Assembly (NCBI RefSeq): GCF_018398335.1
Contig: NZ_JAHBRX010000002.1
Span: 372,001-436,000, forward strand
Direction: 5' to 3'
Length of the DNA: 64,000 bases
From: Chelatococcus sp. HY11
GTDB taxonomy: Bacteria; Pseudomonadota; Alphaproteobacteria; Rhizobiales; Beijerinckiaceae
Positions 43,204 through 52,590 of this stretch are shown one piece after another; within the stretch, counting starts at the first letter, position 1, and every line of letters begins with the position of its first letter. Both the position numbers and the translations under genes were made by a program. The notes under the pieces are model-generated. The model saw nothing but the letters and a program-made list of their open reading frames with translations. It was not told the DNA's origin and did no database searches.

Positions 43204-44133
43204 TCAATCCTTGTTGCGCGCCAAGCGATGCTCGATCTCGCCGACGATGCCGCGGCGGAACAGGAGCACGCTCGCCACGAAGACCGCGCCGATGACGACC
43301 GGCACGGGCAAGGAATAGGCGGCAAGGTAGTTCTCGAGCGAGACCACGAGGAAGGCGCCGACGACCGGACCCAGCATGGTCCCGATGCCGCCGAGCAGCG
43401 TCATCAGCACCACCTGTCCCGATGCCTGCCAAGTGACATCCGTCAACGACGCCAGCTGGAAAACGATCGCCTTGGTCCCGCCAGCCATGCCGGCGATCGT
43501 CGCGGAAAGGACGAAGACGACCAGCTTGTAGCGATCCACGTCATAGCCGAGCGAGATCGCGCGCGGTTCGTGCTCACGGATCGCCTTCAGGACCTGTCCA
43601 TAGGGCGAATGCACCACACGCCAGACGATGAAGAAGCCGATCAAGAAGATCGCGAGCACGGTGTAATACATCGCAAGTGGCTGGCTGAGATCGATCAATC
43701 CGAAGAGATGGCCGCGCGGCACCCGCTGCAGACCATCCTCCCCGCCCGTGAAACGCGCCTGCAGATAGAGGAAGAAGATCATCTGCGACATCGCCAGCGT
43801 GATCATCGCGAAGTAGATGCCCTTGCGGCGGATGGCGAGGAAGCCGATGATCACGCCGAAGACCGCGCTCGCGGCCATGCCCGTCAGGATGGCGAGTTCC
43901 GGCGTCAGCCCCCAGACCTTGGCGGCATGGGCCGCGATGTAGCCTCCCGTGCCGAAAAACGCGGCATGGCCGAAGGACAGCAGGCCGGTGAACCCGATCA
44001 GCAGGTTGAAGGCCACCGCAAAGAGCGCGAAACACAGCAGCTTCATCGCGAAGGTGGGGTAGAGCACGAAGGGTGCAGCCAGCGCGAGCACCAGGAGCAC
44101 GGCGCCGAGGGCGAGGCGAGCCTTGTTGTCCAT
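43204..44133 (-). CDS. livM: Branched-chain amino acid-type ABC permease LivM
   Basis: The 309-residue permease has about eight to nine helices and the LivM features LLIGFTGLLSFGHAAFFGTGGY, a HEPRAISLGYDVDRYKL cytoplasmic loop and GGTKAIVFQLASLTDVTW. It forms a channel with LivH. It is the last gene of the minus-strand operon, separated from livH by 4 bases. The substrate of the system is not fixed: Liv-type importers also take urea, amides and aromatic acids. Confidence 0.9.
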   Translation of the reverse strand: MDNKARLALGAVLLVLALAAPFVLYPTFAMKLLCFALFAVAFNLLIGFTGLLSFGHAAFFGTGGYIAAHAAKVWGLTPELAILTGMAASAVFGVIIGFLAIRRKGIYFAMITLAMSQMIFFLYLQARFTGGEDGLQRVPRGHLFGLIDLSQPLAMYYTVLAIFLIGFFIVWRVVHSPYGQVLKAIREHEPRAISLGYDVDRYKLVVFVLSATIAGMAGGTKAIVFQLASLTDVTWQASGQVVLMTLLGGIGTMLGPVVGAFLVVSLENYLAAYSLPVPVVIGAVFVASVLLFRRGIVGEIEHRLARNKD

Positions 44134-44137
44134 CGTC

Positions 44138-45010
44138 TCAGTCCCCCTTGCCGAACAGCCCGGAGGGCCGAAGCAGCAGCACGATCGCCATGATGACGAA
44201 AACGACGATGTTCGACGCCTCGGGATAGAAGACCTTGGTCAGGCCCTCACAGATGCCGAGCACATAGCCCGAGACGATGGCGCCCATGATCGAGCCGAGG
44301 CCGCCGATCACCACCACCGCGAAGACGATGATAATCAGGTTGCTGCCCATCAAGGGGCTGACCTGATAAACCGGCGCCGCCAGGACACCGGCGAGCCCCG
44401 CCAAAGCGACACCGCCCGCGTAGGTCAGCATCATCAGCAAAGGCACATTGACGCCGAAAGCCTGCACCAGCGCCGGATTTTCCGTGGCCGCTCTGAGATA
44501 GGCGCCGATCCGCGTCTTCTCGATGATGAGCCAGGTCCCGATGCACAGGACGAGCGAGGCGAGCACGACGAAGGCCCGGTAGATCGGCAGGAACATGAAG
44601 CCGAGGTTCCAGCCGCCCGTCAGCGCCGCCGGCACGGCATATTGCTGGCCTGATGACCCGTAGATATGGGTGAAGCCGCCCTCGATGATCAGGGCAAGCC
44701 CGAAGGTGAGAAGCAGACCATAGAGGTGATCCACCTTGTAGAGGCGCGACAGCATCGAGCGCTCGATCACCACTCCGATCAAGCCAATGATCAGCGGCAC
44801 AAGGATGAGCGCCGGCCAGAAGCCGATGCCCGCAAACCGCAACAGCAGCCAGGCGGCGAAGGCGCCCAGCATATATTGGGCGCCATGCGCGAAATTGACG
44901 ACATTGATCATGCCGAAAATGACGGCGAGGCCGAGCGACATCAACGCGTAGAACGATCCGTTGATCAGCCCGAGCAGGAGTTGTCCGAAGAGGAGCTGCG
45001 TGGAAATCAC
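44138..45010 (-). CDS. livH: Branched-chain amino acid-type ABC permease LivH
   Basis: The 290-residue permease shows the LivH pattern: GLINGSFYALMSLGLAVIFGMINVVNFAHGAQYMLGAF-type start, the YLRAATENPALVQAFGVNV loop and LLRPSGLFGKGD at the end. It pairs with LivM. It follows livF by 3 bases on the minus strand, so the two are co-translated or nearly so. Confidence 0.9.
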   Translation of the reverse strand: MISTQLLFGQLLLGLINGSFYALMSLGLAVIFGMINVVNFAHGAQYMLGAFAAWLLLRFAGIGFWPALILVPLIIGLIGVVIERSMLSRLYKVDHLYGLLLTFGLALIIEGGFTHIYGSSGQQYAVPAALTGGWNLGFMFLPIYRAFVVLASLVLCIGTWLIIEKTRIGAYLRAATENPALVQAFGVNVPLLMMLTYAGGVALAGLAGVLAAPVYQVSPLMGSNLIIIVFAVVVIGGLGSIMGAIVSGYVLGICEGLTKVFYPEASNIVVFVIMAIVLLLRPSGLFGKGD

Positions 45011-45013
45011 CGG

Positions 45014-45718
45014 CTACACTCCAAGATAGGTGTGCAGGACATCCATCCTGGACGGAAGTTCGGCGCTGGTGAGATGGGCGACGACGCGACCTTCGTCCAT
45101 GACATAGTGGCGGTCGGCCACGCCCTGCGCGAAGCGGAAGTTCTGCTCCACGAGCAGGATGGTATAGCCTTGGCCCTTCAGCGTGCGAATGACCTCACCG
45201 ATGCGCTGCACGATGACCGGCGCGAGCCCCTCTGTCGGCTCGTCGAGCAGGATGAAGCGCGCGCCGGTGCGGAGGATGCGGGCGATGGCCAGCATCTGCT
45301 GCTCGCCACCCGACAGCTTTGTTCCCTGGCTTCCCTTGCGCTCCTCCAGATTGGGGAAAAGGGTGTAGATGGCCTCGATCGACATGCCGCCCGACGCCAC
45401 CACAGGCGGCAGGACAAGGTTCTCGGCGACCGTAAGGCTCGCGAAAATGCCGCGTTCCTCAGGGACATAACCGAGGCCGCGGCGCGCGATGTGATGCGAG
45501 GGCATATGGACGGTCTCGGCGCCTCGGTGACGAATGGAACCCGTGCGCCGCCCGATCATCCCCATGATGGCCCGCAGCGTGCTCGTCTTGCCCGCCCCGT
45601 TGCGGCCGAGCAATGTCACCGTCTCGCCCTCGCGCACATCCAGCGTGACGCCATGCAGCACATGGGCCTCGCCATACCAGGCCTCGAGGCCGCCGATAGA
45701 GAGCAATGCGTCCGTCAT
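45014..45718 (-). CDS. livF: Liv-type ABC ATP-binding protein LivF
   Basis: The 234-residue ATPase has LivF hallmarks: GGLEAWYGEAHVLHGV, Walker A GRNGAGKTS, RRGLGYVPEERGIFASLTV, signature LSGGEQQMLAIARI, Walker B FILLDEPTEGLAP and LVEQN. ATG 45718 lies one base after the livG stop. It energises the LivHM channel together with LivG. Confidence 0.92.
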   Translation of the reverse strand: MTDALLSIGGLEAWYGEAHVLHGVTLDVREGETVTLLGRNGAGKTSTLRAIMGMIGRRTGSIRHRGAETVHMPSHHIARRGLGYVPEERGIFASLTVAENLVLPPVVASGGMSIEAIYTLFPNLEERKGSQGTKLSGGEQQMLAIARILRTGARFILLDEPTEGLAPVIVQRIGEVIRTLKGQGYTILLVEQNFRFAQGVADRHYVMDEGRVVAHLTSAELPSRMDVLHTYLGV

Positions 45719-45719
45719 G

Positions 45720-46475
45720 TCACGCCACCTCCGTGCCGAGGTAAGCCTCACGCACACGGGGGTCCGCGGAGACGGTCGCATAATCGCCCTCAGCCAGGAT
45801 CTCGCCGCGCTGGAGCACGCTTATGGTATCGCAGAGCCGCGAGACAACCGAGAGATTGTGTTCGACCATCAGGATGGTTCGGCCAACCGCGGCCTGCTGC
45901 ACAAGCTCGGCGATGCGGTCGATGTCCTCATGCCCCATGCCCGCCATCGGCTCGTCAAGAAGGAGAACCGTTGGGTCAAGGGCGAGCGTCGTCGCGAATT
46001 CAAGCGCCCGCTTGCGCCCGTAGGACAACTCGGCCGCCTCGGTGTGGAGATAGTCCTGCAGGTTCACTGCTTCGATCAGCTCGCGGGCACGGCCATCGAG
46101 CCGCGTGAGCGCACGCTCCGAAAGCCAGAGCTGCGTGGCAAGTCCTGCCTTGCGCTGCAGGGCCACCCGCACGTTCTGGAGAACCGTGAGATGCGGGAAG
46201 GTAGCCGAGATCTGAAACGAGCGCACAAGGCCGCGTCGGGCGATCTGCGCCGGTTTCTCCGCCGTGATGTCCGTGCCGTCGTAGACGATACGGCCGGATG
46301 TCGGCTTCAGAAACTTCGTGATGAGGTTGAAGACCGTGGTCTTGCCGGCACCGTTCGGACCGATGAGAGCATGGACCGATCCGCGTCGTACCTTGAGATT
46401 CACGTCCCGGACGGCAACGAAACCCTTGAATTCTCGACGCAGACTAAAGGCTTCCAGAACGAAATCCGCGCTCAT
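45720..46475 (-). CDS. livG: Liv-type ABC ATP-binding protein LivG
   Basis: The 251-residue ATPase has Walker A GPNGAGKTT, FQISATFPHLTVLQNVRVA, the signature LSYGRKRALEFATTLA, Walker B VLLLDEPMAGMG and VEHN. ATG 46475 is chosen because the frame upstream runs into the intercistronic terminator and has no family similarity. It is separated from the binding-protein gene by 79 bases that include that hairpin. Confidence 0.92.
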   Translation of the reverse strand: MSADFVLEAFSLRREFKGFVAVRDVNLKVRRGSVHALIGPNGAGKTTVFNLITKFLKPTSGRIVYDGTDITAEKPAQIARRGLVRSFQISATFPHLTVLQNVRVALQRKAGLATQLWLSERALTRLDGRARELIEAVNLQDYLHTEAAELSYGRKRALEFATTLALDPTVLLLDEPMAGMGHEDIDRIAELVQQAAVGRTILMVEHNLSVVSRLCDTISVLQRGEILAEGDYATVSADPRVREAYLGTEVA

Positions 46476-46510
46476 GGACACTCCGACCAGGGACCAATCC
46501 GATAGCCGTG

Positions 46511-46536
46511 AAAATCGGGCGGCAGACGCCGCCCGA
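46511..46536 (-). terminator. Intrinsic terminator between the binding-protein gene and livG
   Basis: On the minus strand TCGGGCGGC-gtct-GCCGCCCGA forms a perfect 9-bp stem with a 4-base loop, followed by TTTT. It lies 19 bases after the binding-protein stop. Partial read-through would give excess binding protein over the membrane components, as in many ABC operons. Confidence 0.85.
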
Positions 46537-46554
46537 CACGACAGAGGGCGAGTG

Positions 46555-47787
46555 TTAACCGCCGAGCTTGCAGCCCGACTCTTCAACCGTGAAGAAGGCT
46601 TTCTCACCGGGGATCGTGCCTAGCAACTTGTAGTAATCCCACGGCCCCTTCGACTCGTTCGGCGCCTTGACCTGGAAAAGATACATGTCGTGGATGAAGC
46701 GGCCGTTGGCGAGCACTTTGCCCTTCGCAAAATTGTCGTCCACCGGGGTCTCGCGGATCTTGCGGGCAACCGCGTCCGCATCCTTCGTTCCCGCCGCCTT
46801 GACGGCTTTGAGGTAGTTGACGACGGTCGAATAAGTGCCGGCATGGATCATGTTCGGCATATGGCCCGTGCGCTCGAGATAACGCTTCGCGAAGGCGCGA
46901 CTTTTGTCATCCTTGTCCCAGTAGAAGCCTTCCGTCAGCACCAGACCCTGCGCGGCCTGCAGTCCGAGGCCATGAACCTCTGCCAGCGTGAAAAGCATGC
47001 CGGCCAGACGCTGGCCACCGGCGACCAGGCCGAACTCCGCCGCCTGCTTGATGGAATTCGTCGTATCGAGACCGGCATTGGCGAGGCCGACGATCTTGGC
47101 GCCGGAGGCCTGCGCCTGCAGCAGGAAGGACGAGAAATCGGAGGTATTGAGAGGGTGGCGCACCGCGCCGAGAACCTTGCCGCCCGACTGCTTGACGATG
47201 TCGCTGGTGTCCTTTTCCAGCTGATGACCGAAGGCATAGTCAGCCGTCAGGAAGAACCAGCTGTCGCCGCCCCCTTTCACCACCTCGCCGCCCGTGCCCA
47301 CCGCCAGGGAACGCGTGTCATAGGCCCAGTGAAAGCCATAGGGCGAGCACATCGCACCGGTGAGCGCGGCGGTCGCGGCCCCGACCACCATGTTGATCTT
47401 CTTCTTCTCGCGGGTGATGTCCTGGACCGCGAGCGCGACCGACGACGTCGTCAGCTCCGTGATCATGTCGACACCATCGACATCATACCACTGCCGCGCA
47501 ATATTCGATGCGATATCCGGCTTGTTCTGGTGGTCGGCGGAGACGATCTCGACCTTGAGGTCGCCGAGCTCGGGCTTCATATCCTCGACAGCCATCCTGG
47601 CCGCTTCGACAGATCCCTTGCCGCCGAAGTCCGCATAGACACCGGATTGGTCGTTCAAAACCCCGATCTTGACGCTTGTGGGGGCCTGCGCCCACGCCGC
47701 CGGCGACAACGCGGCCACCGCGCATGCCGCCATGAGATTCCACGTAGAGAGCCTCTTGGTGAAGAGCTTCTCGGCCAAACGCCCCAT
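46555..47787 (-). CDS. Liv-type ABC substrate-binding protein
   Basis: The 410-residue periplasmic protein has a signal peptide (residues about 1-34, ending SPAAWAQA) and a Peripla_BP_6 fold: VKIGVLNDQSGVYADFGGKGSVEAARMAVED, SADHQNKPDIASNIARQWYD and FLTADYAFG. These match the branched-chain/amide binding-protein group. Two cysteines near the middle and end may form a disulfide. ATG 47787 has GGGAGGT seven bases upstream. It is the first gene of the K-G-F-H-M operon, followed by a terminator hairpin. Confidence 0.92.
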   Translation of the reverse strand: MGRLAEKLFTKRLSTWNLMAACAVAALSPAAWAQAPTSVKIGVLNDQSGVYADFGGKGSVEAARMAVEDMKPELGDLKVEIVSADHQNKPDIASNIARQWYDVDGVDMITELTTSSVALAVQDITREKKKINMVVGAATAALTGAMCSPYGFHWAYDTRSLAVGTGGEVVKGGGDSWFFLTADYAFGHQLEKDTSDIVKQSGGKVLGAVRHPLNTSDFSSFLLQAQASGAKIVGLANAGLDTTNSIKQAAEFGLVAGGQRLAGMLFTLAEVHGLGLQAAQGLVLTEGFYWDKDDKSRAFAKRYLERTGHMPNMIHAGTYSTVVNYLKAVKAAGTKDADAVARKIRETPVDDNFAKGKVLANGRFIHDMYLFQVKAPNESKGPWDYYKLLGTIPGEKAFFTVEESGCKLGG

Positions 47788-48331
47788 GAAATACCTCCCG
47801 TTAAACCGTCTTATGGCAGTTGATCTGTCTCTTTCGACCGGCGCATGCTCGGACCGGCGTGAAATGCGCCCTCCCCCGGAATGATTTTTAATAGAAGTAT
47901 CGAATACCTTCCGGAGTCGCAGAAAGCTTCAAATTCTATTCTGAATCCGGGCCCATTCGAATTCGTTCACATAGCACGCCAACGAGGCCGGATATTACAC
48001 CGGCAGCGGCAGTGTTTTCGGTTCATAGTTCACCTGCCTGCAAGCAGCTTGCCCCGCAAACGCGCCAACAGCACCCTTCTCGGCGCCTGGGGCCATATCC
48101 AGACGCACCGATGCCAGCGAAAAGTGATCTCCTGCAAGTCTATGTCACCAACATAAGCGAGACCGGCAGCGATCTGCGCGCACGGATCGCTTCAGGCCAG
48201 TATCTCATCATAGGCGCTCGCGCCAAGAAGCGGAACGGCAATCGCGCGGGTTTTAGCTTCAACTTTCGATCAAGGCGGGCGCAAAATCGCGAAAGCAATT
48301 ACGGCAGCCGAGGGAATTCGGATCATGGCGC
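47788..48331. other. Intergenic, 544 bases, no gene recognised
   Basis: This should contain the promoter of the Liv-type operon, near the AT-rich 47880-47945 stretch. A plus-strand frame of 124 codons at 48012-48386 is open but resembles no family, has no ribosome-binding site and runs into the VirK-like gene on the other strand. Confidence 0.5.
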
Positions 48332-48775
48332 TCAACTCCCCTCAACCCTCAACAACACCGAACCATCTCGGAGGTTGCAGCGGTAGCGTGAAGTCAAGGA
48401 TTCGGCGTTGTAGGTCGCGGGATTCATGCGTTTAAGGGTCAGCTCAACGCTGTCGTCAGGTTTGAAGCGTGCCCGGATGTATTCGAGTTTCATGGAGCCG
48501 TCCGCCGCCTCAAAGAGATGCGTATCCGAACTTGCGATGTACGCGCCCGTTAAATTGTAAGCGCGAAAGCGGAGCACCCCCACGAATGAGGGACCGCCAC
48601 CGCCTTTCGCATCCTGGCACTTGGCAAAATCGATAACAACGGCCGGGATTGCTCCCCGCGTGAGCGCCTTGCGAAACTGCTCGTACCTCATCTCCTTGGC
48701 ACATGCCGGTTTTACGGGTACAATCCCCAGAACCAAAGGAGCATTCACCAGAACAAACAAGCGCAACAGTCGCAT
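48332..48775 (-). CDS. VirK family exported protein
   Basis: The 147-residue protein has a signal peptide (about 26 residues, ending ACA-KE) and a small beta-rich domain with one Cys pair (IDFAKC and YRCNL). Length and the SDTHLFE, EYIRARFKPDDSVEL and PATYN blocks match the VirK family, first named from Agrobacterium vir regions; most members are chromosomal and uncharacterised. ATG 48775 has GGGGAG six bases upstream. It stands alone between the Liv operon and the phosphatase-superfamily gene. Confidence 0.7.
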   Translation of the reverse strand: MRLLRLFVLVNAPLVLGIVPVKPACAKEMRYEQFRKALTRGAIPAVVIDFAKCQDAKGGGGPSFVGVLRFRAYNLTGAYIASSDTHLFEAADGSMKLEYIRARFKPDDSVELTLKRMNPATYNAESLTSRYRCNLRDGSVLLRVEGS

Positions 48776-48883
48776 TACGGCTCCCCATCGATCAATTGAC
48801 GGGGGACAGTCTTATGGACAGCACAATGAACGCGCGGAAATCTGATAACTCTGGCTGGCAATCAGCGCCGGATCGCTTCCTTC

Positions 48884-50356
48884 TTAGTGCCCCCCGCCCA
48901 GGATGAAGCGCCGGCCAGCGTGCTCCACCATGTCGACATGCTGGACGAAGCCACCATCGCCGGCCGAAAACCGTGTGATTTGTGGTTCCCCCGTTACCGC
49001 GCGCGTCAGGTCGCGACCGCGCATGGTCGAGGCGGGTGCTATACCGATGAGCCCGAGAACCGTCGGCGTGATGTCGATGATCCCCGCCGGCGTGGCCGTC
49101 TGCACGCCGCGGCCTTCTCCGGTCTCGGCGCCGACGATCAGCACGGTATTCAGCTCATGGGGGTTGATGCCGCCATGCATGCCGCCGCCGAGCGGCACAT
49201 CGCCGGGCGTCATCGTACCGAGCCCGGGCAGCCCGAACTGATCCTCCGACATATCGGAACGCAGGATGAACATGAGGTCGGGCTGACGTAGATGTCCGTT
49301 GCCTATGAGGTCGAGCGACAGGGTGCCCGCTATCTCACCCTCGACATCGTTGTGCGCGCGCGAGAAGACATGGCCGACAAGCGGTTGTTCCATGAGCCAG
49401 CGCGCCATGCGGCCGACCATCGCCTCATCTTTACCGCGCAGCCGGATCTCGCCGCTGATGCCGCCGGTCACGGTCAGCATGGCCTCGCTGATGTCATGCG
49501 CCATATTGACCTTGAAGCCGGCCCCGATCGCATCGGCGAAGAGCGGCTGAATGGCGCCCGTCGAAATCTGGCCGTGGTCCGACGCCACGATGACGGCGAC
49601 GCGGTCGCGGTCCGGCTGGCTCTCGACCCAATCGAGGATCTCACCCAGTGCCCGGTCGGCTTCCGCGAGGCCCGCCCTGGCTTCCGGCGATCCCAACCCC
49701 TTGTAATGAAAGGTCGTATCGGGCTCGTTGAACCACACGATGGCAACATCGGGCTGCAGCTTCGGGAGGACATGGTCCACCATAAGCGTCGCCGCGTAGC
49801 GCATCTCGCCGAGCCGCGGCAGCTCGCGTTTCGGAAGTGGGCCGACAGACGCCATCGCCTCATGGACCGCTTCGGGTGTCTGCGTGCTCTCCGGTCCGTG
49901 CATCGAGAAGGTCCAATGGCCATTGGCCCTGGCGCGTGGGTTGATGAAATGCGCCGCGCCCGCCGACCCGGTATGCACGACGGCGAGACGACGGCCAGCC
50001 CTCGCCAGCACATCGCCCAGCGTATCCACATTCACCATGCGTCCGCCGTGATGGCTCTCGGCGCGGCGGATGTGGTCGATGTCGCCGGTCAGAAAAATAT
50101 CGTCCGGCAGCACTTCGGGATGATAGAAGGCGTTGCCGACGATGCCGTGCACCGTTGGAGGCGCGCCAGTCGCGATGGAGGTCGTCGCCACGCGCGTCAC
50201 CGACGGAAAGACGCTGCGTGCCTCGCGGAACCATGTGCCTCGGGCTGCGACACGCAGGATGTTCGGCGTGAGCCCGGGGGAAACCAGATCCGGACGCAGG
50301 CCGTCGAATACTGTCACGATCACGCGGTCGACCATCGGCTTGCCGTCATGCGCCAT
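48884..50356 (-). CDS. Alkaline phosphatase-superfamily hydrolase (nucleotide pyrophosphatase/phosphodiesterase-like)
   Basis: The 490-residue protein has the NPP-like site: VFDGLRPD (metal), FPSVTRV with the nucleophile Thr, NEPDTTFHYKG (metal Asp and His), SDHGQ (metal) and a late HGGINPHE His. It should hydrolyse a phosphodiester, phosphonate or sulfate ester. No clear signal peptide is seen, so it may be cytoplasmic. It is the last gene of the Dpp-type operon, 50 bases after the second ATPase, which suggests that it acts on the imported compound. Confidence 0.85.
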   Translation of the reverse strand: MAHDGKPMVDRVIVTVFDGLRPDLVSPGLTPNILRVAARGTWFREARSVFPSVTRVATTSIATGAPPTVHGIVGNAFYHPEVLPDDIFLTGDIDHIRRAESHHGGRMVNVDTLGDVLARAGRRLAVVHTGSAGAAHFINPRARANGHWTFSMHGPESTQTPEAVHEAMASVGPLPKRELPRLGEMRYAATLMVDHVLPKLQPDVAIVWFNEPDTTFHYKGLGSPEARAGLAEADRALGEILDWVESQPDRDRVAVIVASDHGQISTGAIQPLFADAIGAGFKVNMAHDISEAMLTVTGGISGEIRLRGKDEAMVGRMARWLMEQPLVGHVFSRAHNDVEGEIAGTLSLDLIGNGHLRQPDLMFILRSDMSEDQFGLPGLGTMTPGDVPLGGGMHGGINPHELNTVLIVGAETGEGRGVQTATPAGIIDITPTVLGLIGIAPASTMRGRDLTRAVTGEPQITRFSAGDGGFVQHVDMVEHAGRRFILGGGH

Positions 50357-50406
50357 AGCAATTGTCCCTCGAAGGATGAGTTTTCACCGCCGCGATCGCG
50401 GCTTCT

Positions 50407-51393
50407 TTATGCAGCAACGGACTGGGATGAAACAGCCGGCACGAGATGGCAGGCGGCCAGCCGTCCATCGGCGACACGCCGAAGCGGCGGCGTTTCACTC
50501 CGGCAGACGGCGGTCGCGCGCGGGCAACGTGGATGAAAAGCGCAGCCCGCCGGGCGATCGACAGGATTGGGCGGATCACCCTTCAGGACGATGCGCTGGC
50601 GATCGCGCCGTCCCACGGTCGGCACGGCCGAGACGAGCGCCTCGGTATAGGGGTGCGCAGGGGTATGGAAAAGATCGTCAGGCGCTCCCTGCTCGACGAT
50701 CCGGCCGAGATACATCACCGCCACCTCGTCGGCGATCTGCCGCACGACCTTGAGGTCATGGCTGATGAAGAGATACCCCATGCCGAAATGCTGCTGAAGA
50801 TCCTGCAGCAGATTGATGACCTGCGCCGCGACGGACACATCGAGTGCCGAGATCGGCTCATCACAGACGACCAGCTGGGGATTGAGCACCAGGGCCCGTG
50901 CCAGGACGACACGCTGCCGCTGGCCACCCGACAGTTCATGAGGATAGCGCTCGAACATCGCCGCCCGCAGGCCGACTGCGTCAAACAGCGCGAGCGCCTT
51001 CTCCCGCCGCGCCTGCGTGCCTCCTACCAGATCATGGATGACCAGCGGCTCCACCACCTGCTCGCCCACGGTGAGACGCCGGTCGAGCGCCGCCAGCGGG
51101 TCCTGGTGAACCATCTGCATCCGCCGCCGCAAGGCGCGCCACTGAGCGTCGCGCGTCGCCGAGACAGTCTCACCCGCGAATGTGATGCGGCCGCGCGTCG
51201 CCGGCAGAAGGCCAAGTACGAGCTTTGCCGTCGTCGACTTGCCACAGCCGGACTCGCCGACCACACCGAGCGTCCGCCCCGCATCAAGCGTGAAGTTGAC
51301 GCCATCAACCGCGTGCAGCCAGCGCTTCTCGCCGCGATCACCGGTGACCTGGTACTGTCGCGCCAGATCGCGCACGTTCAGGAGGGCGCTCAC
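50407..51393 (-). CDS. Dipeptide-type ABC transporter ATP-binding protein (DppF-like)
   Basis: The 328-residue ATPase has Walker A GESGCGKSTT, signature LSGGQRQRVVLARA, Walker B LVVCDEPISALDV and the C-terminal oligopeptide extension CAFHPRCPRATAVCR, whose cysteines may hold an iron-sulfur cluster as in DppD-type ATPases. It overlaps the first ATPase gene by 4 bases. It energises the permease pair encoded upstream. Confidence 0.92.
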   Translation of the reverse strand: MSALLNVRDLARQYQVTGDRGEKRWLHAVDGVNFTLDAGRTLGVVGESGCGKSTTAKLVLGLLPATRGRITFAGETVSATRDAQWRALRRRMQMVHQDPLAALDRRLTVGEQVVEPLVIHDLVGGTQARREKALALFDAVGLRAAMFERYPHELSGGQRQRVVLARALVLNPQLVVCDEPISALDVSVAAQVINLLQDLQQHFGMGYLFISHDLKVVRQIADEVAVMYLGRIVEQGAPDDLFHTPAHPYTEALVSAVPTVGRRDRQRIVLKGDPPNPVDRPAGCAFHPRCPRATAVCRSETPPLRRVADGRLAACHLVPAVSSQSVAA

Positions 51394-52529
51394 GCGGATA
51401 ATTCCCTGCGCTCATGGCCGTCCAGCTGTCCGAGATCCTGCAGGACGGGATCGGGCCGCCTTGCCTTACGCTCCCATTCCCGACCCAGGGCATCAAGCCT
51501 CAGGCAGGCCGACAGATGGCGCTGGCCGGCTGGCCGCAGCGAGGGCACCTGGCCATTGCATTCCGTCTGCGCGTGGCCGCATCGCGGCGCGAAGGCGCAG
51601 CCTGGCGGCATCGCATCCGGCGAGGGCACCGTGCCCCCCACCGGTGTCAGCCGCACACGCGGCCCCTCCAGGGAGGGCAGCGCGGCCATCAGTCCTCGCG
51701 TATAGGGGTGACGCGGCGAGCCGAGCAGATCATCGGTCGCCGCCGTCTCGACCACACGCCCCGCATACATCACGGCCACGCGGTCGCAGAGATCGGCGAT
51801 GACACCAAGGTCGTGGGAAATCAGCACCAGCCCCATGCCGGTGTCGCGCCGGATATCGCGGATGAGGTCGAGAATCTGCGCCTGGATGGTCGCATCGAGC
51901 GCCGTGGTCGGCTCGTCGGCAACGAGCACATCCGGCTCCCCGGCCAACGCGATCGCAATCATGACACGCTGGTTCATGCCGCCTGACAACTCATGCGCGT
52001 ATTGGCGCAGGCGGCGCGGCGCATCGGCGATGCCGACCCGGTCGAGCAGGCGGAGCGCCTCACGTTGGGCCGCCTTGCCGGTCAGCCCGCGATGCAGGCG
52101 CAGCGCCTCGCCGATCTGCGCGCCTATGCTGAGCACAGGGTTGAGGCAGCTTGTCGGGTCCTGGAATATCACGCCGATACGGCCGCCCCTGACATCCGCC
52201 ATGTCGCGCTCGCTGAACGCGCACATGTCCCGGCCATTGAGGAGCACACGACCAGACGTCACCGCGCGCTTGCCGAGAAGGCGAAGCGCCGCGAGCCAGG
52301 TCACGCTCTTTCCGCAGCCCGATTCTCCGACAATACCGAGCGCCTCACCGCGCTGGAGCGTCAGGTCTATGCCATGCACCACGTGGGTACGACCTCCATC
52401 ATGGAGGAAGGAGACCGTGAAGTCCTCAAGTGAAAGCAACGGCGCAGCGGCAGCAGACCCGGCAGGCGGATGCACCAACGGCAAGAACCTCCCGGAGGGA
52501 GGGTGTTGGGAAGCAGCGATCATCATTCC
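51390..52529 (-). CDS. Dipeptide-type ABC transporter ATP-binding protein (DppD-like)
   Basis: The protein of about 379 residues has Walker A GESGCGKSVT, signature LSGGMNQRVMIAIA, Walker B VLVADEPTTALDA and the C-terminal GCAFAPRCGHAQTEC cysteine motif. The frame is open to 52616 within the permease gene; I place the start at the ATG pair 52529/52526. It has an unusually long C-terminal tail after the cysteine motif, about 50 residues rich in Arg and Leu. Confidence 0.9.
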   Translation of the reverse strand, partial: GMMIAASQHPPSGRFLPLVHPPAGSAAAAPLLSLEDFTVSFLHDGGRTHVVHGIDLTLQRGEALGIVGESGCGKSVTWLAALRLLGKRAVTSGRVLLNGRDMCAFSERDMADVRGGRIGVIFQDPTSCLNPVLSIGAQIGEALRLHRGLTGKAAQREALRLLDRVGIADAPRRLRQYAHELSGGMNQRVMIAIALAGEPDVLVADEPTTALDATIQAQILDLIRDIRRDTGMGLVLISHDLGVIADLCDRVAVMYAGRVVETAATDDLLGSPRHPYTRGLMAALPSLEGPRVRLTPVGGTVPSPDAMPPGCAFAPRCGHAQTECNGQVPSLRPAGQRHLSACLRLDALGREWERKARRPDPVLQDLGQLDGHERRELSA

Positions 52530-52590
52530 CGCATTTGCCCGCGTGATGATGACGGCCACATGACAATAGTTTTGATCCCCGCCTGTGGCC

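Noticed and set aside
48012-48386. 124-codon plus-strand open frame in the gap after the Liv operon
   Set aside because: No ribosome-binding site, no recognisable motif, Arg/Ser-rich composition and overlap with the VirK-like gene.
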